A stretch of 64,000 bases of DNA from Roseateles depolymerans (GTDB lineage: Bacteria > Pseudomonadota > Gammaproteobacteria > Burkholderiales > Burkholderiaceae_C): the NCBI GenBank assembly GCA_003241055.1, contig QFOD01000006.1, positions 62,001 through 126,000 on the forward strand, in the 5' to 3' direction. Every line of letters starts with the position of its first letter. The first letter of the stretch is position 1. Under the pieces are notes generated by a model. That model did not search any database and was not told the DNA's origin. It worked only from the letters and a program-made list of their open reading frames with translations. Both the position numbers and the translations under genes were made by a program. This document shows, one piece after another, positions 10,161-18,572 of the stretch.

Positions 10161-10712
10161 ATGAACACGCGCAGCGTCGTGATTTTTAGCGGGCAACGAT
10201 TCGAGGTCCCGCAGTGCATACAACGCATCGACCATCTCTCCACGCACGGCTGGCAGCTGCGCTACGGCGGCACCAAGCTGTTTTCCGACCATAGCCAGGA
10301 TGGCAGCGGCGCCCGGCGCGCGCTGGCCCTGGCCACCAAGGAACTGCTCAAGCGCATCGCGACGCTGCCGGCGCCCTCGCGCCTGCGCCGTACGCCCAGC
10401 CGCAAGAAGCAGAGCGACCTGCCCTCCGGCATCTCCGGCCCCATCGTGCGTCAGCGCGCCGGCAGCCGGGTGCGGGACTGCAGCTTCGCCGTGACCCTGC
10501 CGCGCTTCGGCGACACGCCGCTGGCGCGCAGCGTCTACATCGGCACGGAGAACACCTACACGCCCGAGCGCTACCAGGAAGCCCTGGAGCGCGCGATCAA
10601 GCTGCGTGAGAAGGCCGAAACCACCTACCAGCGCGCCGCCACCAAGGCCCGCCGGGAGGAGGCCAAGCTGCTCAAGGTGGCGATGGCGGATCTGCTCGGC
10701 AGCAAGCGCTGA
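10161..10712 (+). CDS. Protein with two AP2/ERF-like DNA-binding domains
   Basis: A 183-residue protein I identify by pattern only. Residues about 29-65 read HGWQLRYGGTKLFSD followed by ARRALALATKELLKRI, matching the AP2-like layout of three strands with a GW start, an F-S-D turn and an Ala-rich helix. A second copy follows a basic linker (TPSRKKQSDLP): GISGPIVRQRAGSR, FAVTLPRF, then YIGTENTYTPERYQEALERAIKLRE. The C-terminal helix is long and charged and could be a coiled coil. Bacterial AP2 domains are known from phage and homing endonucleases, but here there is no nuclease domain. The ATG at 10161 directly follows a GTG that could also initiate. Confidence 0.6.
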   Translation: MNTRSVVIFSGQRFEVPQCIQRIDHLSTHGWQLRYGGTKLFSDHSQDGSGARRALALATKELLKRIATLPAPSRLRRTPSRKKQSDLPSGISGPIVRQRAGSRVRDCSFAVTLPRFGDTPLARSVYIGTENTYTPERYQEALERAIKLREKAETTYQRAATKARREEAKLLKVAMADLLGSKR

Positions 10713-10822
10713 GCCGGTTCCGCCCGTGGGGCGGGGTCAGGTTGGAACCCGGCGGTAACGGCTGAGGCACAGAATCGCGGCAGGCCTGCGAGGCAGGGGC
10801 CCGCGCCTGACCCGAGAACGAC

Positions 10823-11830
10823 ATGCCCTCCGACCCTCCCACTCCCTTCCGCTGGGGCCTCATCGGCCCGGGCGGCATCGCCCAGCGCTTTGCCGGCGCC
10901 CTGCCGGCCGTGCCCGGCGCCGTGCTCGGCGCCGTGCTGGCGCGCGACCCGGCCAAGGGTCAGGCCTTCGCCGAGCGCTGGCAGACCGGCACGCCGGTGC
11001 ACGTGACGACCCGGCTCGACGAGCTGCTGGCCGACCCGTCGCTGGACGCGGTCTACATCGCGACGCCCCATTCCGAGCATCTGCACTACGCGCGGGCCGC
11101 GCTGGGCGCCGGCAAGCCGGTGCTGTGCGAGAAGCCGCTCGTCACCTCGCAGGCCGAGGGCCATGAGCTGGTGGCCCTCGCGCGCGAGCGGGGCGTGTTC
11201 CTGATGGAGGCGCTGTGGACCCGCTTCCTGCCGGCCTACGACCTGGCCGGCCGCTGGCTGCGCGAGGGGGCCATCGGCGAGCTGCGGGCGATGCAGTCCA
11301 GCTTCTGCTTCCCGGCCGCCTATGACCCGGCGCACCGCATCTGGAACCCGGCGCTGGCCGGCGGCGCGCTGCTGGACATCGGCATCTACAACCTGGCCGT
11401 CACCCGCTGGGCGCTGCAGCAGCTGCACGGCGGGGCCTGCCCCGAGCCGCGCGGGCTGGACGTGGCGGTGCAGCGCGCCCCCACCGGCGTGGATGCGGTG
11501 GTGGACGCGGTGCTGCATTTCGACGGCGGTGTGCGCTCGCAGTTCCGCTGCGGCTTCGACGCGGCCTCGGCGAATGCCTTCGAGCTGCTGGGCAGCCTCG
11601 GCTGCCTGCGCTTTCCGCTGAACTTCTCGCAGGGCCAGAGCGTGGAGCTGATACGCCGCGGCCAGCCGGTGGAGCGGGTGGAGGCGCCGTTCGCGCTGAA
11701 CGGCTTCGAGGGCCAGATCGACGAGGTGCAGGCCTGCGTGCGCGCCGGTCTGGTCGAGAGTCCGCGCATGCCTCATGCCGAGAGCCTGGCCCTGCTGGGC
11801 TGGATGGACGCGATACGGGCGCGCTTCTAG
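10823..11830 (+). CDS. Gfo/Idh/MocA family oxidoreductase
   Basis: A 335-residue NAD(P)-dependent oxidoreductase. The Rossmann fold opens with WGLIGPGGIAQRFAGAL (residues 11-27); the conserved EKP motif with its catalytic-region Lys is at residues 103-105. Then comes the C-terminal beta-sheet domain with LMEALWTRFLPAY and GGALLDIGIYNL. The pattern is closest to the dimeric dihydrodiol dehydrogenase / sugar oxidoreductase branch; the sugar or diol substrate cannot be assigned. It is a lone gene between the AP2-like gene and the convergent ubiA. Confidence 0.88.
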   Translation: MPSDPPTPFRWGLIGPGGIAQRFAGALPAVPGAVLGAVLARDPAKGQAFAERWQTGTPVHVTTRLDELLADPSLDAVYIATPHSEHLHYARAALGAGKPVLCEKPLVTSQAEGHELVALARERGVFLMEALWTRFLPAYDLAGRWLREGAIGELRAMQSSFCFPAAYDPAHRIWNPALAGGALLDIGIYNLAVTRWALQQLHGGACPEPRGLDVAVQRAPTGVDAVVDAVLHFDGGVRSQFRCGFDAASANAFELLGSLGCLRFPLNFSQGQSVELIRRGQPVERVEAPFALNGFEGQIDEVQACVRAGLVESPRMPHAESLALLGWMDAIRARF

Positions 11831-11846
11831 CGCGGCCGGGCGCGGT

Positions 11847-12752
11847 TCAGCGCAGCGCCTGGTCCACCAGCGTGCCGACGAACACCGTGAAGCCCAGCCA
11901 GTGGTTGGCCCGGAAGGCGCGGAAGCAGGGGTCGCGCTCGCGCTTGCGGATCAGCGTGTAGTGCCACACCGCCTGGGCGGCCGCCGCGGCGATGCCCAGC
12001 AGGAACCAGCGGCCCAGGCCCAGCCGCAGGCCCACCGCCGCCCACAGGCCCAGGTGCAGCGCGTAGAAGGCCATGATGCCCGCCACATCGAAGCGGCCCA
12101 GCGCGATGGCCGAGGAGCGCACGCCGATGCGCAGGTCGTCGTCGCGGTCCACCATCGCGTATTCGGTGTCGTAGGCCAGCACCCAGAACAGGTTGGACAG
12201 CAGCAGCAGCCAGGCCGAGCGCGGCACCGAGCCGAATGTCCATTCCATGCCGCCCAGCGCGGCCGAGAAGGCCATCGGAATGCCGAACGAGAAGGCCACG
12301 CCCAGCACCGCCTGCGGCATGGACAGCACGCGCTTGGCGAACGGGTAGGCGATGGCCACGGCCAGCGCCGGGAAGCTCAGCAGGATGGTGGGCGGGTTGG
12401 TGGTCAGCACCAGCAGGAAGGACACCAGGGCCAGCGCCGCGCCCACGAGCAGCGCCTCCTTCACCGACACCGCGCCGGTGGTGACGGGCCGTTGCGCGGT
12501 GCGCTTCACATGGCGGTCGAACTCGCGGTCGGCCACGTCGTTGATGCAGCAGCCGGCCGAGCGCATCAGTACCGTGCCCAGCGTGAACACGACGATCAGG
12601 TGCCAGCCGGGGAAGCCGTCGGCGGCGATCCACAGCGCCGACAGCGTGGGCCACAGCAGCAGCAGCCAGCCGGCCGGGCGATCCCAGCGTATCAGTTGCA
12701 GGTAGAGCGCCAGCCGGCCGGGCGGCTGGGCGGCAGGGGAAGCGGTCGTCAT
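11847..12752 (-). CDS. ubiA: 4-hydroxybenzoate polyprenyltransferase
   Basis: A 301-residue inner-membrane enzyme that joins the polyprenyl tail to 4-hydroxybenzoate in ubiquinone synthesis. The first Asp-rich Mg-diphosphate motif is NDVADREFD (residues 71-79) and the second is YDTEYAMVDRDDD, about 120 residues later. About eight hydrophobic helices fit the UbiA fold, and the N-terminal IRWDRPAGWLLLLWPT is typical. Together with ubiC on the opposite strand it gives two consecutive steps of the pathway in the window. It is divergent from the GST gene with 92 bases between their starts. Confidence 0.96.
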   Translation of the reverse strand: MTTASPAAQPPGRLALYLQLIRWDRPAGWLLLLWPTLSALWIAADGFPGWHLIVVFTLGTVLMRSAGCCINDVADREFDRHVKRTAQRPVTTGAVSVKEALLVGAALALVSFLLVLTTNPPTILLSFPALAVAIAYPFAKRVLSMPQAVLGVAFSFGIPMAFSAALGGMEWTFGSVPRSAWLLLLSNLFWVLAYDTEYAMVDRDDDLRIGVRSSAIALGRFDVAGIMAFYALHLGLWAAVGLRLGLGRWFLLGIAAAAAQAVWHYTLIRKRERDPCFRAFRANHWLGFTVFVGTLVDQALR

Positions 12753-12844
12753 GCCCGCATTGTCCGGCCAAGCCCGGGGGCCGGCAGGGGTGATGGAGGG
12801 GCCACTACAGTCGCCCGCGTCCCTGTCGCGTCGCTGGAGCCCGC

Positions 12845-13549
12845 ATGTCCGACCTGAGTGCCTTCCCCATCACGGCCAAATGGCCCGCCGCCCACCCGGA
12901 GCGCCTGCAGCTGTACTCGCTGCCCACGCCCAACGGCGTGAAGGTGTCCATCGCGCTGGAGGAACTGGGCCTGCCCTATGAGCCGCATCTGGTGCGCTTC
13001 GACGCCAACGACCAGCTCAGCCCCGAGTTCCTGTCGCTGAACCCGAACAACAAGATCCCGGCCATCCTCGACCCCGACGGCCCGGGCGGCCGGCCGCTGG
13101 CGCTGTTCGAGAGCGGTGCCATCCTGGTCTACCTGGCTGACAAGACCGGCCGGCTGATGCCCGCCGATGCGGCGCGCCGCTACGAGACGCTGCAATGGCT
13201 GATGTTCCAGATGGGCGGCGTGGGCCCGATGTTTGGCCAGCTGGGCTTCTTCCACAAGTTCGCCGGCAAGGACTTCGAGGACAAGCGCCCGCGTGACCGC
13301 TATGTGGCCGAGGCGCGTCGGCTGCTGGGCGTGCTCAACGGCCATCTCCAGGGCAAGGACTGGATCCTGGGCGACGAGTACACGGTGGCCGACATCGCCA
13401 CCTTCCCCTGGATCAACAACCTGATCGGCTTCTACGGCGCGCGCGAGATCGTCGGCTACGAGGACTTCGCCGAGGTCGACCGGGTGCTGCAGGCCTTCCT
13501 GGCCCGTCCGGCGGTGCAGCGCGGCCTGAAGATCCCGGCGCGCGGCTGA
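12845..13549 (+). CDS. Glutathione S-transferase family protein (YghU/Ure2p-like)
   Basis: A 234-residue soluble protein with a thioredoxin-like N-terminal domain (LQLYSLPTPNGVKVSIALEE, then the cis-Pro NKIPAILDP and the SNAIL-like FESGAILVYLA) and an all-helical C-terminal domain (MFQMGGVGPMFGQ, YTVADIATFPWI). The TPNG start and VGPMFGQ helix are characteristic of the YghU/YfcG group, which acts as disulfide-bond reductases using glutathione. The real substrate is unknown. The start ATG follows the ubiA promoter region. Confidence 0.88.
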   Translation: MSDLSAFPITAKWPAAHPERLQLYSLPTPNGVKVSIALEELGLPYEPHLVRFDANDQLSPEFLSLNPNNKIPAILDPDGPGGRPLALFESGAILVYLADKTGRLMPADAARRYETLQWLMFQMGGVGPMFGQLGFFHKFAGKDFEDKRPRDRYVAEARRLLGVLNGHLQGKDWILGDEYTVADIATFPWINNLIGFYGAREIVGYEDFAEVDRVLQAFLARPAVQRGLKIPARG

Positions 13550-13559
13550 GCGCCCCGGC

Positions 13560-14450
13560 TCACTCGTCCCAGCGCAGCAGGCGGTCGCCCGGCCCGGCCA
13601 CGCAGCCGTCGGCCAGGCGGCCGGCGCCTTCGCTCATCAGCATGCCCTGCGGGCCGTGGCACAGCTCGATGCGGCGTGCACCCGGCCATTGCTGGCGGGC
13701 CAGCGCCTCGACGCTGTCGGGCAGGCTGGTCTGCACGGCGTTCTGCGCCAGCAGCTCGGGCGGCTGGTCGCCGAAATGCAGCCAGGGCACGAAGTGCGCG
13801 GCCAGCATCAGCCAGGGCGTGCCCCGCACCGGCTCGGGCGCATAGCCCTGCGCCTGCAGCCAGGCCTGGGCCGGCTCGCGGCCATCGGCGCCGTGGGCCG
13901 ACGCGATCAGCTCGGCCACCCACTGGTTGCAGTTCTGGAAGCGGGTGCTGAAGGGGTAGGCGTTGGCGCTGTAGCGGGCCGCCAGCAGGGCCAGCGCGCG
14001 TGGCCGGTCCAGCGCGGCCGCGGCCAGCGGCGCGGCCTCGGGCGGCAGCAGCAGCAGGCTGACGAAGCCCACGTGCGGGTTGTCGGTGCCGGCGATGAAG
14101 CCGGCCAGGCCCTGGTCGAACAGCCGCGGCTGGCCCTCGCTGCAGGCGTAGTAGAGCTGGCGCACCTCCCAGGGCCGCTCCAGCCCCTCGGCCAGCGCCA
14201 CGCCGGTGTGCGAGTAGCGCAGGCCCACGCGGGACAGGTCGGTGCCGGAGCGCGATACCAGCGCCAGCGGTGCGCCCGATGCGGCCAGCGTGCCGTGCAC
14301 CAGGGCCGCGAAGCGCAGCAGATGGTCCTGCTCGGTGGCGCTGAGCGCCAGCGGGCGCTCGCAGCCCCAGGCCGGCGAGCCGGCCCGCGCCGTGCCGGCC
14401 AGCGCCAGCAGCGCGGCCGCGATCAGCCCCGGGTGGCGCCAGGTGCTCAG
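13560..14450 (-). CDS. DUF2145 family secreted protein
   Basis: A 296-residue exported protein that I recognise as DUF2145: a signal peptide (LIAAALLALAGTARA), the GLRYSHTGVAL segment, and FQNCNQWVAELI with conserved Cys-Asn. That His/Cys/Asn pattern hints at a papain-like (NlpC/P60-related) hydrolase, but this is inference. No ATG, GTG or TTG begins the signal peptide directly. A CTG at 14450 overlaps the upstream TGA as CTGA and has GGTGAG nine bases upstream, giving MSTWRHPGL; I take this as the start. A GTG 15 codons earlier is the alternative. It is translationally coupled to the preceding secreted protein gene. Confidence 0.8.
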   Translation of the reverse strand: MSTWRHPGLIAAALLALAGTARAGSPAWGCERPLALSATEQDHLLRFAALVHGTLAASGAPLALVSRSGTDLSRVGLRYSHTGVALAEGLERPWEVRQLYYACSEGQPRLFDQGLAGFIAGTDNPHVGFVSLLLLPPEAAPLAAAALDRPRALALLAARYSANAYPFSTRFQNCNQWVAELIASAHGADGREPAQAWLQAQGYAPEPVRGTPWLMLAAHFVPWLHFGDQPPELLAQNAVQTSLPDSVEALARQQWPGARRIELCHGPQGMLMSEGAGRLADGCVAGPGDRLLRWDE

Positions 14451-14884
14451 GATGCGGCGCTCACCACACGCGGGCTCAGGCTGCGCTGCCACTCGTCCTC
14501 CAGCACCAGGAAGAAGGCGGCGCCGGTGTCGGCGCGGGCGAACTCGATGCCATAGGGGCGCGGCGTGGCCTGCACCTCGCTGCCCACCGTCAGGCCCGCG
14601 GCCGCCTGGGCCGGCAGGGTCAGTGCCAGTGGCTCGGCGCCGTCGCGGGCCAGCGTCAGGCGCAGGCGGCCGGCGTCGGCCTGGGCCACATCGGTGACGC
14701 GATAGCGGCCCTCGGCGCGGCGGTTGTTGCCCTCGCTGCTGCTGCCGGACGAACCCTTGAGCGAGTCCGACACGCTGCCGCTGGAGGCCGAGCCGGCGCC
14801 GGCGGCGGAGGACACGAAGGAATCGGCCTGGGCCACGGAGGACAGCAGGCCGCACAGGACGAGGCTGGCGAGGAGGGTGCGCAT
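14447..14884 (-). CDS. Hypothetical secreted protein, Ser/Gly-rich
   Basis: A 145-residue exported protein of unknown function. The signal peptide is MRTLLASLVLCGLLSSVAQA. A Ser/Gly-rich stretch (residues about 22-55) follows, then a compact beta-rich domain (RYRVTDVAQADAGRLRLTL, VGSEVQATPRPYGIEF, AFFLVLEDEWQRSL). The four-base overlap with the DUF2145 gene and the shared export signal suggest they work together at the envelope. Confidence 0.75.
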   Translation of the reverse strand: MRTLLASLVLCGLLSSVAQADSFVSSAAGAGSASSGSVSDSLKGSSGSSSEGNNRRAEGRYRVTDVAQADAGRLRLTLARDGAEPLALTLPAQAAAGLTVGSEVQATPRPYGIEFARADTGAAFFLVLEDEWQRSLSPRVVSAAS

Positions 14885-14941
14885 GGTGGTCGGGAGAGAA
14901 GGTCAGCGCACAGCGTAACGCGTCCGGGTCGGCCTGCGGCG

Positions 14942-15775
14942 TCAGAGGGCCCATTGGCCGCTGGCCACGCAGCGGTCGCCGTCCAGCAGCTCGAAACGGC
15001 GTGCGGCGATGTCGGCATGGAGCGCGGGCGTGCTGCCCAGCGGCAGGGGGCGCAGGAACTGCATCTCCAGCAGGCGCAGCGGCCGGCCCAGCCGCGCCTC
15101 GAGCTCGGCCTGCACGCGGGCGGCGCTGTGGGCGCCGTGGATGATGGGCCGGCGCAGGCCGAAGAGCCGGGCGCTCCAGCGCCACAGATGGATGGGGTTC
15201 CAGTCGCCCGACAGCGCGGCATAGCGCCGCCCCGCTTGCGGCGCGAGCGGCCAGCGGGCCAGCCATTCGCCCTGCGGCACGGCGGACGGGCTTGGCGCCG
15301 CCGTGCCGCGCGGCCGGCCGCGCCGGCTCAGGTAGCGGCTGTCGCAGCGCAGCACCACCTGACCCTGCTGGCTGATCTGCACCTGCAGCTGCACGTAGCC
15401 CGCGCCGTCAGGGCGCGGTGCCTCGTCGGCGATGGTGGTTTCGAGCAGCAGCGGCTGCTGCTCGTCGAACGGGCCGAGCTGCTGCAGACGATGGCTCACA
15501 TGGATGAGGCCGACGATGCGATGGCCGAAGTCCGGCCTCAGCATGGCCGCCAACTGGGCGCGCTGGGCCAGCAGGTAGGCATAGGCCAGCGGCATGCCCG
15601 GCTGCGTGAACCCCAGCGCGGCGCGAAAGCGCTGGATGTGGGCGGCATCGAGCGCGGCGAGCTGGTGCTGCACCGGTGCCGCTGGCGTGGACGGCGCCTG
15701 GGCGCGCGAGGGGCGGTGAGCCAGCGCGCGCAGCAGCAGCGCCGGCCCCAGCCGGGGCAGGGCGGGAGGGGTCAT
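14942..15775 (-). CDS. MaoC-like hot-dog domain dehydratase
   Basis: A 277-residue protein with a MaoC/hydratase-2 signature near the C-terminus: YAALSGDWNPIHLW, where Asp and His of the SGDxNPIH motif are the expected catalytic pair for (R)-specific enoyl hydration. It continues with the RRPIIHGAHSAARV helix. The N-terminal half looks like a second, degenerate hot-dog domain (GLIHVSHRLQQLGPFD, then PLLLETTIADE), as in fused double-hot-dog dehydratases. The acyl substrate is unknown. The ATG at 15775 gives the natural length. It lies just downstream of the kinase gene on the same strand. Confidence 0.78.
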   Translation of the reverse strand: MTPPALPRLGPALLLRALAHRPSRAQAPSTPAAPVQHQLAALDAAHIQRFRAALGFTQPGMPLAYAYLLAQRAQLAAMLRPDFGHRIVGLIHVSHRLQQLGPFDEQQPLLLETTIADEAPRPDGAGYVQLQVQISQQGQVVLRCDSRYLSRRGRPRGTAAPSPSAVPQGEWLARWPLAPQAGRRYAALSGDWNPIHLWRWSARLFGLRRPIIHGAHSAARVQAELEARLGRPLRLLEMQFLRPLPLGSTPALHADIAARRFELLDGDRCVASGQWAL

Positions 15776-15798
15776 GCAGGCGTGACGATAACGGCGCT

Positions 15799-18372
15799 TC
15801 AGGGGGCCGCGGCCAGCGCGCGGGCCTGGCGCGCGGCGTCGCGGTACAGCGCCGGCACGCCGGGCCGCCACAGCGCGAGCGCCTGCTGGGCGAGATCGCG
15901 GGCCTGGCCCGGGTCGCCGGCGGCGGCGTGGGCCTGCGCCTGCAGGCCCAGTGCCAGCGCCAGCATCCAGCGGCGGCTGGCGTTCTCGGCCTGGTCGGGC
16001 GTGGCGCGCATCAGCGCCTCGGCCTGCCGGGCGAACCGGAGCCGGGCCGCCGGGTCGTCGCTGGCCTGGCCGGCCCACCAGGCGGCCTCGGCGCGCCAGC
16101 GGCTGAGGTAGAAATCATTGGCCAGCGTGGCGGCGGGCGGGAAGTCGTCCAGCGCGCGCTGCAGCGCGCGGGCGCGTGCCGCGTCGGGGTGGGCCACCCA
16201 GTCGGCGCGCGCACGGCCGAAGCGCAGCAGCACCAGGTCGCGCCGCGCGGCCTGGTTGCGCGGGTCGCTGGCCAGCGCCTGCTGCAGCGTGGCGATGCCT
16301 TCGTCCAGCAGCCGCAGGGCGCGCTCGTGCTCGCCGGCCTCGCTGAAGATGCGTGCCGCCGGCGAGCGGGCCAGCGCGTGCTGGTAGCGGTAGTGGATGT
16401 TGTCGGGCGCGGCGCGCAGGGCGGCGTCGCGCAGCGCCAGCATGTCGTCGGCGGCCTGCTGCGCCAGCGCGAGGTCGCCGCTGAGCAGGGCCCAGCTGGC
16501 CAGCAGCTGCCGGGCCCAGGCGGCCTGGTGGGCCCATTCCGCGTGCTCGGGCTGCCGTTCGCGCAGCTGGGTGAACAGGGCCGAGGCCTGCTGCAGGCTC
16601 TGGCCCGCGGCGGGCAGGTCGCCCAGCTGGGGCTGCAGCGGGTTGCCCCCCTGCAGCAGCCCGGTGCGGCCGATCAGCGTGGCCAGCAGGGCCAGGTTTT
16701 GCGTGTCGTCCGGTTGCAGCCGGTGGGCGCGCTCCACCAGCGCGCGGGCCTGCTGCAGCGCCTGCACGCTGTCGGTCAGCCGGCCGGCGCGGCTGGCCAG
16801 CAGCGCGCGGCCCTGGAACATGTCGCCGGCCTCGCGCAGCACGGCGGCGTCGCCGGCCAGCGCGTCGACGTAGTGCGGCTGCAGCGCGATGGCCTTGTCG
16901 ATGTTTCGGCGCGCGGCGTCCAGCTGCTCCTCGCTGGGCGAGAAGCCATCGCCCTGCAGCGTGGCGATGCGCGAATAGCTCTCGGCCAGCTCGCGCGCCA
17001 GCTGGGGCTGGCGGTGCAGTTCGGGCCCGAGCTCGGCGGCCAGGCCGTCCAGGTAGCGCAGCGCGTCCTGCAGCAGGGCCTCGCGGGTGGCCAGGCTACC
17101 GGGCAGCGTGGCGATCTCGTCGTGATAGCGGAACACCAGCTGGCGGGAGAGCTCGCGCAGCTGCGCGAAGCGGGCCTCGGCGCGTGCCTGGGCCGCCTGG
17201 GCGGTGCGCATCTGGGTGAGCGTGCCCACCAGCCCGCCGGTCAGCGCGAGCAGCGCCAGCCCGGCCAGCCCGACGGCCAGGCGGTTGCGGCCGACGAAGC
17301 GCGCCAGCCGGTAGCCGGGTGTCGGCGCCCGGGCGCTGACCGGGTAGCCGGCGAGATGGGCCCGCAGGTCGGCTGCCAGCGCGTCCACGCTGGCGTAGCG
17401 GCGTGCCGGGTCTTTCTCCAGGGCCTTGAGCAGGATGGGGGCGAGGTCGCCGGGCAGGCCGGCCGGCGTCGTCGGGGCCTCGTCGAGCACGGCCTGCGCC
17501 AGCTCGACCGGCGTGCGGGCCTCGCGGCCGTAGGGGCGCTGGCCGGTCAGCAGCTGGTAGAGCAGCACGCCCAGCGAGTAGACGTCGGTGGCGGTGCCGA
17601 CGGGCTCGCCGCGCACCTGCTCGGGGCTGGCATGGCTGGGTGTGAAGGGGCGTTGCAGCGTCGGCTCGCCGCCATCGGCCGGCAGGTCCAGCGCCTGGGC
17701 GATGCCGAAGTCCAGCAGCTTGACCTGCTGCTGGGCGGTGACCATCACGTTGCCGGGCTTGAGGTCGCGGTGCACCAGCAGCTGGCGATGGGCGTGGGCC
17801 ACCGCGTCGCAGAGCTGCAGGAACAGGGCCAGCCGTTGCGTCAGCGGCAGCGCGGCGCAGGCGACGTCCAGTGGCAGCCCCGGCACGCGCTCCATCACCA
17901 CGTAGGGCCGGCCGTCGGGGCTGAGGCCGGCGTCGTAGAGCCGGGCGATGTGCGGGTGGGTGAGCCGTGCCAGCGCCTGGCGCTCCTGTGCGAAGCGCTG
18001 CAGCACGGCGGCGGAGTCCATGCCGGGGCGCAGCAGCTTGATGGCGGCCTCGCCGTCGTAGGCGCCGTCGCAGCGCTGCGCCAGCCACACCTCGCCCATG
18101 CCGCCGCTGCCCAGCGGCTCGACCAGCCGCCACGGCCCCAGCCGCTGGCCGGCCTGCGCGCTGGCCGGGGCATCGGCCGGCCGCGCCAGGAAGCCGCCCG
18201 GGTCGCCGGCAGCGGCCGTTGCCTGGGCGGCATGGGCCAGCAGCGATTCCACCTCGCGCCGCACCTCGGGCGGCGCGGCGCTGCTGTGCAGCAGGGCCGC
18301 GCGCTCGGGCTCGGGCTGGGCCAGGGCCAGATCGAACAGCTCGCGCACCAGCGCCCAGTGGTCGGCGTCCAT
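15799..18372 (-). CDS. Serine/threonine protein kinase with membrane helix and TPR-like domain
   Basis: An 857-residue Hanks-type kinase. An N-terminal helical region (residues 1-60) precedes the kinase domain, about 80-340: Gly-loop GSGGMGEVW, ATP Lys112, catalytic HRDLKPGN (201-208), DFG (221-223), SPEQVRG and DVYSLGVLLYQLLTG. All catalytic residues are present. One membrane helix (about 363-385) follows, and then roughly 470 residues of TPR-like helices. The start MDADHWALVREL is the usual N-terminus of this kinase group. It is divergent from an ECF sigma factor gene of the type often paired with such kinases, suggesting regulation of that sigma factor by phosphorylation. Confidence 0.92.
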   Translation of the reverse strand: MDADHWALVRELFDLALAQPEPERAALLHSSAAPPEVRREVESLLAHAAQATAAAGDPGGFLARPADAPASAQAGQRLGPWRLVEPLGSGGMGEVWLAQRCDGAYDGEAAIKLLRPGMDSAAVLQRFAQERQALARLTHPHIARLYDAGLSPDGRPYVVMERVPGLPLDVACAALPLTQRLALFLQLCDAVAHAHRQLLVHRDLKPGNVMVTAQQQVKLLDFGIAQALDLPADGGEPTLQRPFTPSHASPEQVRGEPVGTATDVYSLGVLLYQLLTGQRPYGREARTPVELAQAVLDEAPTTPAGLPGDLAPILLKALEKDPARRYASVDALAADLRAHLAGYPVSARAPTPGYRLARFVGRNRLAVGLAGLALLALTGGLVGTLTQMRTAQAAQARAEARFAQLRELSRQLVFRYHDEIATLPGSLATREALLQDALRYLDGLAAELGPELHRQPQLARELAESYSRIATLQGDGFSPSEEQLDAARRNIDKAIALQPHYVDALAGDAAVLREAGDMFQGRALLASRAGRLTDSVQALQQARALVERAHRLQPDDTQNLALLATLIGRTGLLQGGNPLQPQLGDLPAAGQSLQQASALFTQLRERQPEHAEWAHQAAWARQLLASWALLSGDLALAQQAADDMLALRDAALRAAPDNIHYRYQHALARSPAARIFSEAGEHERALRLLDEGIATLQQALASDPRNQAARRDLVLLRFGRARADWVAHPDAARARALQRALDDFPPAATLANDFYLSRWRAEAAWWAGQASDDPAARLRFARQAEALMRATPDQAENASRRWMLALALGLQAQAHAAAGDPGQARDLAQQALALWRPGVPALYRDAARQARALAAAP

Positions 18373-18572
18373 GGGATGAGTGTGGCCAGCCGCCGCGGGG
18401 GCGGCCATCGGGCCTGATACCAGGGCGGGGCCGATGAACAGGGGGGGCATGAGCGTCGGGCAGCGGGGCGGTTGGTGGCCTCCGTTACGCCGCCCGGGCG
18501 GCGCCAAAGGCTCAGCCCACCGATTCGCGGTGCAGCCGTGCCGTCCGGCGCCCCCTAGCATGCGGGCCAGCC
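18373..18572. promoter_or_regulatory. Shared promoter region of kinase and ECF sigma genes
   Basis: This 200-base gap separates the divergent kinase and ECF sigma factor starts. It is GC-rich and I see no clear sigma-70 boxes or small gene. If the sigma factor drives its own operon, its target motif should lie here. Confidence 0.35.

Noticed and set aside
15676..18417. A 2.7-kb open frame on the plus strand
   Set aside because: It is the antisense shadow of the Ser/Thr kinase gene; composition is Gln/Arg/Gly-rich and no start or motif supports it.
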